A DNA stretch of 5,480 bases from DAOTZU01 sp034433995 (GTDB lineage: Bacteria; Chloroflexota; Anaerolineae; UBA1429). The notes under the pieces were generated by a model. It was not told the DNA's origin. It saw only the letters and a program-made list of their open reading frames with translations, and ran no database searches. The stretch covers positions 1 through 5,480 of the forward strand of contig DAOTZU010000263.1 in NCBI GenBank assembly GCA_034433995.1, given 5' to 3'. Positions 1 through 5,269 of this stretch are shown in pieces; the stretch's first letter is position 1, and every line of letters begins with the position of its first letter. Position numbers and translations under genes: made by a program.

Positions 1-142
1 CCCCCTCGGGGGAGAGGCAGGGCGTCCATGCTAGTTCCTCCCGTCTGTCCTGTACACCCTCTCCCCCTTGGGGGAGAGGGCAGGGTGGCTCAAGTCTACG
101 CCGGATGTACACCCTCTCCCCCTCGGGGGAGAGGGCAGGGTG
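1..142. repeat. Three copies of a C/G-rich palindromic intergenic repeat
   Basis: Two near-identical 37-base copies lie at 51-87 and 106-142 (36 of 37 bases equal, start-to-start distance 55). A third copy, cut by the window edge and one base shorter, lies at 1-24. Each full copy has an 11-bp perfect stem, CCCTCTCCCCC pairing with GGGGGAGAGGG, around a 2-base centre (57-67/70-80 and 112-122/125-135), plus an unpaired right tail CAGGGTG. The spacers (25-50 and 88-105) are unrelated and differ in length. The last copy ends 10 bases beyond the stop codon of the fucosidase gene, so in that direction it could form a stable hairpin in the 3' untranslated RNA. There is no T-tract after it, so it is not a canonical intrinsic terminator. 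It is most likely a dispersed REP-like repeat family; genome-wide copy number cannot be seen here. Confidence 0.85.
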
Positions 143-152
143 AGGGGGGAAA

Positions 153-1469
153 CTAGTCCTTCAGGAACAGCTCGATCACCGGCACCGCCACCGGCGGCTT
201 TTGGATGGGCAGCTCCAGGGTCAAGGTGTCGGGCCGGCCGCCGCCCATCATGGTGTTTTGGGCCTGTTGGTGCGGATCGATCACCAGCATCTTGATCTCG
301 GAGCCATCGTTGAGCAATTGGGCGTACTCCACCCGATTGGCCAAGCCATCCAGGTGCACATGGCGGAACGGCCAGGCAAAGAGGTGCAGATACAGCCGGT
401 TGCCGTTCTGGGTGTAGCGGCAATCCGGCGGCGGGGTGAAATCGCTGGCCGTGCAGCCATAGATGGAGCGCCCATGCAGGCGCATCCAGGCACCGATATC
501 GCGCAAGCGCTCGATGGCCTTGGGCTCGAACTCGCCCCGGGCGTTGGGCCCCACGTTGAGCAGCAGGTTGCCCCCCTTGGAGACCGAATCTACCAACATG
601 CGGATGAGCATGTCGCTGGGCTTCCAATCCAGGTTATCCCGATGATAGCCCCAACTGCCGTTGAGGGTCTGGCAGGCCTCCCAAACCACCGGCTTGCCGT
701 TCACCTGCATCCAACCGCGGGGCTGGTATTGTTCGGGGGTCTTGATATCGCCGCCGATCTCCAGGCGGTCGTTGACGATGATCCCCGGTTGCAGCTCTCG
801 CACCATGGCCAGGAGTTTCTCCGATTGCCAATCATCCTTCCCCTTGCCGGTGCCCTTGGCCCACTCCAGGCCCGGCTGGGGCCATTCCCGGTTCGAATAA
901 GAAAAATCGAACCACATGATGTCAATCTTGCCAAACTCGGTCAAGAGCTCGCGCACCTGGCCGTGAAGGTACTCGGCATACTTGCGGATGTCGCGGTGCT
1001 TCTGGGCCTCGCGGTAGGCGGCATTGAAGCGCATGGGATGCAGGGCATCGATGGGGAACTCGGGATGGTGCCAATCGATCAAGGAATGGTAGAACCCAAC
1101 CTTGAACCCCTCGGCGCGGAAGGCCTCCACCATGGGGCGCAACAGATCGCGCTTGGCGGGGGTGTTGGGTGCCTTGAAATCGGTCAGCTTGGAATCCCAC
1201 AGGCAAAAGCCATCGTGGTGTTTGGTGGTGACCACGAAATACTTCATCCCCGCGTTCTTGGCCTCCTGTGCCCAGACCCTGGGATCGTAAAGATCGGGAT
1301 CAAAGTGGTCGAAATACTTTTGATAGTCCTCGTCGCTGATGCATTCGCGGTTGCGCACCCATTCGTGGCGCGCCGGGAGGGCATAGATGCCCCAATGGAT
1401 GAACAGACCAAAGCGGTCATGCACGAACCATGAGGTATCGCCAACGGTGGGTTCCGGAAGTTGTGGCAT
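153..1469 (-). CDS. Alpha-L-fucosidase, glycoside hydrolase family 29
   Basis: Predicted retaining exo-glycosidase that removes alpha-linked L-fucose from glycans or glyco-oligosaccharides. The 438-residue protein shows the GH29 catalytic barrel in order: FGLFIHWGIY (20-29), TTKHHDGFCLWDS (81-93), YHSLIDWHHP (127-136), IDIMWFDFS (182-190), IIVNDR (230-235), TPEQ (244-247), WEACQTLNGSWGY (263-275) and GGNLLLNVGP (299-308). By family analogy Asp188 in the WFD motif is the nucleophile. Glu246 in TPE is a candidate acid/base, judged from its distance to Asp188; that residue varies between GH29 subgroups. A small beta-rich C-terminal domain probably starts near 345. No signal peptide or membrane segment is visible, so it should act in the cytoplasm on imported oligosaccharides. 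The ATG is supported by AAGGAG 8 bases upstream. It is monocistronic here, divergent from the phosphofructokinase gene, with its own promoter. Substrate linkage and GH29-A versus GH29-B cannot be decided. Confidence 0.95.
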   Translation of the reverse strand: MPQLPEPTVGDTSWFVHDRFGLFIHWGIYALPARHEWVRNRECISDEDYQKYFDHFDPDLYDPRVWAQEAKNAGMKYFVVTTKHHDGFCLWDSKLTDFKAPNTPAKRDLLRPMVEAFRAEGFKVGFYHSLIDWHHPEFPIDALHPMRFNAAYREAQKHRDIRKYAEYLHGQVRELLTEFGKIDIMWFDFSYSNREWPQPGLEWAKGTGKGKDDWQSEKLLAMVRELQPGIIVNDRLEIGGDIKTPEQYQPRGWMQVNGKPVVWEACQTLNGSWGYHRDNLDWKPSDMLIRMLVDSVSKGGNLLLNVGPNARGEFEPKAIERLRDIGAWMRLHGRSIYGCTASDFTPPPDCRYTQNGNRLYLHLFAWPFRHVHLDGLANRVEYAQLLNDGSEIKMLVIDPHQQAQNTMMGGGRPDTLTLELPIQKPPVAVPVIELFLKD

Positions 1470-1477
1470 GGGTCTTG

Positions 1478-1483
1478 CTCCTT
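1478..1483 (-). promoter_or_regulatory. Ribosome binding site of the GH29 gene
   Basis: Read on the minus strand, AAGGAG ends 8 bases before the ATG at 1469-1467. This is an optimal Shine-Dalgarno placement and fixes the fucosidase start. Confidence 0.8.
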
Positions 1484-1511
1484 CGCTACATTTTTGGGCT
1501 CATCAGGCGCG

Positions 1512-1540
1512 ATGATAAGCGAAAAGGGGAAAAAGGGCAA
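1512..1540 (-). promoter_or_regulatory. Sigma-70-like promoter of the GH29 gene
   Basis: On the minus strand TTGCCC (1540-1535) and TATCAT (1517-1512) are separated by exactly 17 bases. This gives 4 of 6 and 5 of 6 matches to the TTGACA/TATAAT consensus. Transcription would begin near 1505, leaving a leader of roughly 36 bases before the ATG. The spacer is rich in C and T. No operator can be assigned. Confidence 0.5.
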
Positions 1541-1591
1541 AATGGAGGGATAATCTTGACGGGGGTTTGCCCCAGACACCAACGATGACAC

Positions 1592-1605
1592 GGAGATCAG
1601 TCTCC
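1592..1605. other. Short palindrome upstream of the phosphofructokinase promoter
   Basis: GGAGA and TCTCC form a 5-bp inverted repeat around TCAG, ending 15 bases before the -35 box of the plus-strand promoter. Its position would suit a regulator-binding site, but a 5-bp repeat can arise by chance and no known operator consensus is recognised. Confidence 0.2.
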
Positions 1606-1620
1606 ACTTGGCGCGAGGCC

Positions 1621-1649
1621 TTGACGTAACACCCCCTTGGAGAGATAAT
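1621..1649 (+). promoter_or_regulatory. Sigma-70-like promoter of the phosphofructokinase gene
   Basis: TTGACG (1621-1626) and GATAAT (1644-1649) are separated by exactly 17 bases, each 5 of 6 to the housekeeping consensus. Transcription would start near 1656, giving a leader of about 49 bases. An ATG at 1648 in the same reading frame overlaps the -10 box, so it cannot be the translation start of this transcript. This argues for the ATG at 1705. Confidence 0.7.
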
Positions 1650-1694
1650 GGGTTTGGCACATCAAGCCCCAACCACCACCAAGGGATGGGAGAG

Positions 1695-1700
1695 AGGAGG
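1695..1700 (+). promoter_or_regulatory. Ribosome binding site deciding the phosphofructokinase start
   Basis: AGGAGG, a perfect anti-16S match, ends 4 bases before the ATG at 1705, within a purine-rich stretch beginning near 1687. The spacing is slightly short but the match is strong. The in-frame ATG at 1648 has no comparable site at a usable distance. Confidence 0.8.
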
Positions 1701-1704
1701 AATT

Positions 1705-2784
1705 ATGCCTCAGAAATTCATCGGCATCTTGACCTCAGGAGGCGATTGCCCCGGTTTGAACGCGGCGATCCGCGCCGTGGGCAAGGCCGCCAACTCGTTG
1801 GGCATCGAAGTGATCGGCTTCTTGGATGGCTTCCGCGGCCTGGTGGAGAACCGCACCATCCACCTGCAGAACGCCAACCTCTCCGGCATCCTCACCTTGG
1901 GGGGCACCATCTTGGGCACTAGCCGCGACAAGCCCCATCGCATGCCCGCGGGCAGCATGGGCACCATGGATATGACCCCTCTGGCCGTTGATAATTATCA
2001 CCGGCTCCATCTCGATGCTTTGGTTTGTCTGGGCGGCGGCGGCACACAAAAGAATGCCTACCGGCTGATGAAGAAAGGCTTGAATGTTATCACGCTGCCC
2101 AAGACCATAGATAACGACGTGGCCGGCACCGATATCACTTTCGGCTTTGACACGGCCATGACCACCGCCGCCGAGGCCATCGATCGCCTGCACACCACCG
2201 CCGATAGCCATCATCGGGTGATCGTGGTGGAGATGATGGGCCACAATGCCGGCTGGTTGGCCCTGGGCGCGGGAGTGGCCGGCGGGGCCGATGTCATCCT
2301 GATCCCCGAGATCCCCTATCACATCGAGAGCATCGTGGACGCCCTCATCCGCCGCAACCGCCAGGGGAAGCGTTTCAGCATTTTGGCCATGGCCGAAGGG
2401 GCCCTTTCGGCGGAGGAAGCCGAGGCCCTGGAAAAAGAGGGCGCCGAGACGGGCGATGAGGATGAACAAGGGGAGAGCAAGAGCGTCAAGCTGGCTCTAA
2501 AACTGCAAGAGTTGACCGGCCTGGAGACCCGCGTCACCGTGTTGGGACACTTGCAGCGCGGCGGCACCCCCACCCCCACCGATCGCCTTTTGGCCACATG
2601 CCTAGGCACCAAGGCGGTGGAATTGATCCGCGAGGATGTTTACGGCGTCATGGTGGCCGTCAAGGGAGGGGAGTATGTGCCCGTCAAGTTGAGCGAGGTG
2701 GCGGGAAACATTCGTCGCGTGCCGCCGGACCATCCCTGGATACGCAGCGCCCGGCTGGTGGGCACGTGCTTTGGCGATAGCTAA
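1705..2784 (+). CDS. pfkA: 6-phosphofructokinase, PfkA superfamily, Lys-124 type
   Basis: Phosphorylates fructose 6-phosphate to fructose 1,6-bisphosphate, the committed step of glycolysis, in the cytoplasm. The 359-residue protein carries TSGGDCPGLNAAIR (10-23), GTSR (71-74), GGGGT (110-114), PKTIDNDV (132-139), MGHNAGWLALG (178-188), AEG (230-232) and ETRVTVLGHLQRGG (274-287). By E. coli PfkA alignment Asp136 is the catalytic base (Asp127), Arg276 and His282 match Arg243 and His249, and Glu231 matches Glu222. Donor specificity is uncertain: E. coli ATP enzymes have Gly104/Gly124 and PPi enzymes Asp104/Lys124, while this one has Gly113/Lys133, a combination known in ATP-using or mixed 'group III' enzymes. 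The residue equivalent to Asp103, a magnesium ligand, is Gly112. An acidic stretch (about 237-257) lengthens it over the 320-residue E. coli enzyme. An in-frame ATG at 1648 would add 19 residues but overlaps the -10 box. Confidence 0.95.
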   Translation: MPQKFIGILTSGGDCPGLNAAIRAVGKAANSLGIEVIGFLDGFRGLVENRTIHLQNANLSGILTLGGTILGTSRDKPHRMPAGSMGTMDMTPLAVDNYHRLHLDALVCLGGGGTQKNAYRLMKKGLNVITLPKTIDNDVAGTDITFGFDTAMTTAAEAIDRLHTTADSHHRVIVVEMMGHNAGWLALGAGVAGGADVILIPEIPYHIESIVDALIRRNRQGKRFSILAMAEGALSAEEAEALEKEGAETGDEDEQGESKSVKLALKLQELTGLETRVTVLGHLQRGGTPTPTDRLLATCLGTKAVELIREDVYGVMVAVKGGEYVPVKLSEVAGNIRRVPPDHPWIRSARLVGTCFGDS

Positions 2785-2821
2785 AAAAAGACGAGGCCCT
2801 GAACAAATCCTCAGGGCCTCG
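2783..2821 (-). terminator. Strong intrinsic terminator of the GH-O-like glycosidase gene
   Basis: A perfect 11-bp stem, CGAGGCCCTGA (2792-2802) pairing with TCAGGGCCTCG (2811-2821), encloses an 8-base loop. On the minus strand the stem is followed by TC and then seven T (2789-2783), a textbook Rho-independent terminator only 5 bases beyond the glycosidase stop codon. The T-tract overlaps the phosphofructokinase stop codon on the other strand. In the plus direction the sequence after the stem (ATCATTTAGG) is a poor U-tract, so termination of the phosphofructokinase transcript here is likely weaker. Confidence 0.85.
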
Positions 2822-2826
2822 ATCAT

Positions 2827-4956
2827 TTAGGCCTCAAAGAGCGGCACATGCCGGCCCCGCCAATCCGCCAAGGCCAGCAGGGGCACACGGGTGGTCAGCC
2901 GCAGGGCATCGGCGCTGCGCTCGCCGGCCACCTTGTCATAAACGAACCCCGCGGCGGCCTCGAAATAGGCCCACGCCACCACGCCCCGCGGGTAAAAGCA
3001 CAGGTTGTTGCCGCCAAAGGTCTCGAAAAAGACCCGCACCTCCCGGGCATTGGTGGCCGCTTGCCAATCCCAATAGCGTTCGGCCATGGGCAGCAGGTCC
3101 ACGCCCCGATAGGCGGCGGCGAGATCGCGCAAGACGTTCATCGCCACCCAGCCATTGTTGGAGCTCAAGGTCGCCGTGCCCTCGCCCAGGGATACCTGCT
3201 TGGTAACGCGGGCATCGGTGTGGCGACACCCGTATTGCCCCAACGTCCGCTGGGCGGCGACGACCATATCCTGGGCCAGGCGGACATCATCCAGCCCCAG
3301 CTCGCAACCGACCATATCCAAGATGGGCAGGGTGTTGGCCGTGTAGATGTGGCTGGCATCCCAGCCGGGCAGCTCGCCGTGGAGCAGCTCGCCGCTCCAG
3401 GGATCCCGCAACCCCTCGGCGGAGGGATCCAGCGCCACCACATAATGGTCCTCTTTCCAGCCCTTGGCCTCGATGGTCTCGCGAATGCGCTGGGCCTGCT
3501 CCCGGTAGCGCTCCACCTCCGGGTAGCCCGCATCGGCCAAGAGCTCGACCCCGCAGACCAACGCCCCCAGCGCCTTGACCGCCAAATAGACCTGCTCCCG
3601 CCCATACTGCACCGCCGGCGAGGCATCGTCAATGGTGTTGGTGCAGCCCTCGTCGGGCACGCCGTTGCCGTTGGTATCGCAGGCCACGATGAAATCCAAA
3701 AACTTGCGGATCACCTCGCTGTGTTTGCGCTGGATGCTGCCATCACCGCTGCGCCGCCAATAGCCATAGGCCAAGAGGACATAGTTGGCCGCCTCCTCCA
3801 CCTCCATATCGTGGGGATAAGCCTGCTCGCCGCAGACGGCGTGCACGCCCATATCGTGAGCCAAAAAGAGGGTGCCCTTGCCTCGTTCGCCCAGGCAGAG
3901 CTCGCCGGGCTTGACGAAATCCGGCCATTCCTCCAATTCCAGGCGCAAAAGCTCCGGCCAGAGGGTGAGATAAAAGGGGCCTTGGGTAAATTCCACATCC
4001 ACCGTAGAATGAAAATAACAGCTCCCCTCCCACACCGAGAACCACTCTTTGCCGCTGGAGGGGCGCACCGTCCACCAAGTATTGATGAGCCAAGAGTGAA
4101 GGGTTTGGGCCATGAGGTGGGTGATGGTCACGCCCAGGGAATGGTCGGCGATGACCTGGTCGAACCACTTGCCGAACGCTTCCACCTCCTGGGCGTGCTG
4201 CCGGGCCCAAGAGACGACCTGCCTCAGCGAGCGCAGGTTTTGGGTGTAACGAAAGGGCGACCTTTCACCCGAGACGGTCAGGATAGGCGGCGCATAGGCG
4301 CACCAGGCCAGTTGCACATTGGGGCCCACCTGCCCCATCTCCAGGGTAAAGGGCGCCTCCGCGCCGGAGGCGGTGACCTCCCCTTGGAGCACCTCCAGCC
4401 GCTCCTGGACGGTGACCCGCCCCGTCGGGCTTGGGACGCGGGCGGGGACATGGCCATCCACCGGCCCGGTGAAGGGAGCGTCGAGCTGGAGATCGAGCCC
4501 CTTGCCCGCCGGAGCCAGACGCAGCGCCTCGCCCTCCAGTTCGAGGAACAACGTCCCCGTCACAGGCCCCGGAACCGTCCTCTCCCAACGAAAAGATTTC
4601 TCCAAACGGGAGACGTTGGCGGTGAGGTAGTAAACTGGCGCGGTGCTGAACTCGGCATCGCGCGGCCGGAAGGGGATACGCACCTGCAGGCGCACCTTGA
4701 GGGCAGTTTCGGGGTCCACGCCGGTCAGCACCATGGAGGTGGGCATCATCTCTTGGTCCACAAACCCGAACACGGCCCCCTCCGGCGCCAGGGGCAAGAC
4801 CACGGTGCGCTCGCCCAAGCGCAGGCCCACCCGCAATTTGCAGGGGATGCCGGGATGGCGATCAAAGCGCACCAGGTAAGTTTGGCGGTTAAAGGGATCC
4901 CAAGCCAACCCATGTCGAGACCCCAAGACGGCCAAGGCATCGCCCATCACTTGCAT
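2827..4956 (-). CDS. Clan GH-O-like glycoside hydrolase (GH52/GH116-related)
   Basis: A 709-residue predicted glycosidase with a beta-sandwich N-terminal domain (about 1-230) and an (alpha/alpha)6 barrel (about 245-700). Landmarks recall GH52 beta-xylosidases and GH116: WEG (309-311), TVDV (318-321), a PELL segment (334-337), AHDMG (366-370), a polar DTNGNGVPDEG turn (427-437), TIDD (441-444), SSNNGW (598-603) and YPRGV (655-659). By analogy Glu310 is the nucleophile and Asp443 the acid/base. Their separation of 133 residues is close to 127 in the Sulfolobus GH116 enzyme SSO1353 (Glu335/Asp462) and shorter than 160 in Geobacillus GH52 (Glu335/Asp495). The barrel also resembles DUF4965 (glutaminase A-like) proteins, so exact family and substrate are open; a beta-xylosidase or beta-glucosidase is the first guess. 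No signal peptide is seen, implying a cytoplasmic enzyme. A GTG at 5004 is in frame but lies inside the promoter spacer, whereas the ATG at 4956 has AAAGGAG 9 bases upstream. Confidence 0.8.
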   Translation of the reverse strand: MQVMGDALAVLGSRHGLAWDPFNRQTYLVRFDRHPGIPCKLRVGLRLGERTVVLPLAPEGAVFGFVDQEMMPTSMVLTGVDPETALKVRLQVRIPFRPRDAEFSTAPVYYLTANVSRLEKSFRWERTVPGPVTGTLFLELEGEALRLAPAGKGLDLQLDAPFTGPVDGHVPARVPSPTGRVTVQERLEVLQGEVTASGAEAPFTLEMGQVGPNVQLAWCAYAPPILTVSGERSPFRYTQNLRSLRQVVSWARQHAQEVEAFGKWFDQVIADHSLGVTITHLMAQTLHSWLINTWWTVRPSSGKEWFSVWEGSCYFHSTVDVEFTQGPFYLTLWPELLRLELEEWPDFVKPGELCLGERGKGTLFLAHDMGVHAVCGEQAYPHDMEVEEAANYVLLAYGYWRRSGDGSIQRKHSEVIRKFLDFIVACDTNGNGVPDEGCTNTIDDASPAVQYGREQVYLAVKALGALVCGVELLADAGYPEVERYREQAQRIRETIEAKGWKEDHYVVALDPSAEGLRDPWSGELLHGELPGWDASHIYTANTLPILDMVGCELGLDDVRLAQDMVVAAQRTLGQYGCRHTDARVTKQVSLGEGTATLSSNNGWVAMNVLRDLAAAYRGVDLLPMAERYWDWQAATNAREVRVFFETFGGNNLCFYPRGVVAWAYFEAAAGFVYDKVAGERSADALRLTTRVPLLALADWRGRHVPLFEA

Positions 4957-4965
4957 CGGTTCAAG

Positions 4966-4972
4966 CTCCTTT
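4966..4972 (-). promoter_or_regulatory. Ribosome binding site deciding the glycosidase start
   Basis: On the minus strand AAAGGAG ends 9 bases before the ATG at 4956-4954. A second in-frame ATG three codons later would have an 18-base spacing, and the upstream GTG at 5004 has no such site, so 4956 is the preferred start. Confidence 0.8.
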
Positions 4973-4994
4973 CTGCACCTCGTTCCTGGGCGAC

Positions 4995-5023
4995 TTTGTA
5001 GCACACAGCGGGAGCGCTGTCAA
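4995..5023 (-). promoter_or_regulatory. Sigma-70-like promoter of the glycosidase gene
   Basis: On the minus strand a perfect TTGACA (5023-5018) is followed after exactly 17 bases by TACAAA (5000-4995), which is 4 of 6 to TATAAT. Transcription would start near 4988, about 32 bases before the ATG. The alternative GTG at 5004 falls between the two boxes and is therefore excluded as a start on this transcript. The -35 box lies about 10 bases from the edge of the hairpin cluster. Confidence 0.65.
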
Positions 5024-5032
5024 CCGGCGGGC

Positions 5033-5173
5033 AGAGGGTGTCGAGAAATGCCCCGTCGGTTAGAAACCGACGTCCGGGAATGGTAAGCCCGCGCCGCGGG
5101 CTTGGTAAGCAGAGCCGTCGGATTCCATCCGACGGCGGGCAAGGCGTCTACACGCCTTTTTTTCAACACCCTC
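5033..5173. mobile_element. Candidate MITE-like element: four hairpins framed by inverted repeats
   Basis: About 140 bases with no open frame of note. The outer ends are imperfect inverted repeats: GAGGGTGTCGAGAAA (5034-5048) against TTTTTCAACACCCTC (5159-5173), 13 of 15 complementary. Inside are four consecutive hairpins: 5054-5072 (8-bp stem, 3-base loop), 5085-5103 (8-bp stem, 3-base loop), 5114-5136 (10-bp stem, 3-base loop) and 5141-5158 (7-bp stem, 4-base loop, running into seven T). TGGTAAGC occurs on both sides of the second hairpin (5081-5088, 5103-5110). CGGCGGGC flanks the block (5025-5032 and 5173-5180) and could be a target-site duplication, but a third copy inside (5133-5140) weakens this. 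The alternative is a REP/BIME-type mosaic repeat or a structured RNA. No transposase is present. Confidence 0.45.
5141..5163 (+). terminator. Terminator-like hairpin on the plus strand with no plus-strand gene before it
   Basis: AAGGCGT (5141-5147) pairs with ACGCCTT (5152-5158) around CTAC, and the stem runs into T at 5157-5163. This has the form of a Rho-independent terminator for plus-strand transcription. The only gene just upstream is on the minus strand and divergent, so there is no evident transcript to stop. It may block read-through into the peptidase promoter, end a small RNA, or be just part of the repeat element. Confidence 0.5.
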
Positions 5174-5186
5174 GGCGGGCGAGATT

Positions 5187-5215
5187 TTGACCATCCACCC
5201 CATCGCGTTTAGAAT
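5187..5215 (+). promoter_or_regulatory. Sigma-70-like promoter of the isoaspartyl peptidase gene
   Basis: TTGACC (5187-5192) and TAGAAT (5210-5215) are separated by exactly 17 bases, each 5 of 6 to consensus. The start of transcription would be near 5222, giving a leader of about 48 bases. The promoter begins 14 bases after the end of the hairpin cluster. Confidence 0.65.
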
Positions 5216-5258
5216 GCTGTCATCTTGGCCGAGGAGCTGGCCGAGCGCTAAAAGCTGG

Positions 5259-5262
5259 GGAG
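5259..5262 (+). promoter_or_regulatory. Ribosome binding site of the isoaspartyl peptidase gene
   Basis: GGAG within the purine run 5257-5266 lies 7 bases before the ATG at 5270. An in-frame TAA at 5249-5251 rules out a start further upstream than that stop. Confidence 0.7.
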
Positions 5263-5269
5263 AGGGCGC

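Noticed and set aside
1..142. CRISPR array
   Set aside because: Repeats are themselves almost full palindromes, spacers are 18 and 26 bases, too short and unequal, only three copies are seen, and there are no cas genes.
106..142. Intrinsic terminator for the fucosidase gene
   Set aside because: The stem is strong but no T-tract follows it on the minus strand, so only a structural or Rho-dependent role could be argued.
201..1433. A 410-codon open frame on the plus strand, opposite the fucosidase gene
   Set aside because: No family motifs and no supported start; the minus strand carries a full set of GH29 motifs.
1556..1584. A second plus-strand promoter beginning with TTGACG at 1556
   Set aside because: At the 17-base distance the -10 position reads CCAACG, which has no resemblance to TATAAT; the TTGACG at 1621 has a proper -10 box.
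1735..2469. A 244-codon minus-strand open frame opposite the phosphofructokinase gene
   Set aside because: A shadow of the conserved plus-strand enzyme, with unconvincing composition and no ribosome site.
2848..5001. A 717-codon open frame on the plus strand, opposite the glycosidase gene
   Set aside because: Its translation is low-complexity (rich in Gly, Ala, His, Pro, Gln) without recognisable motifs, while the opposite strand encodes a conserved enzyme with active-site residues and a ribosome site. It is a product of GC-rich codon bias.
5025..5180. Definite target-site duplication CGGCGGGC around the hairpin cluster
   Set aside because: The same 8-mer occurs a third time inside the block (5133-5140) and is simple G/C sequence, so the flanking copies may be coincidental. 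It is kept only as weak support.
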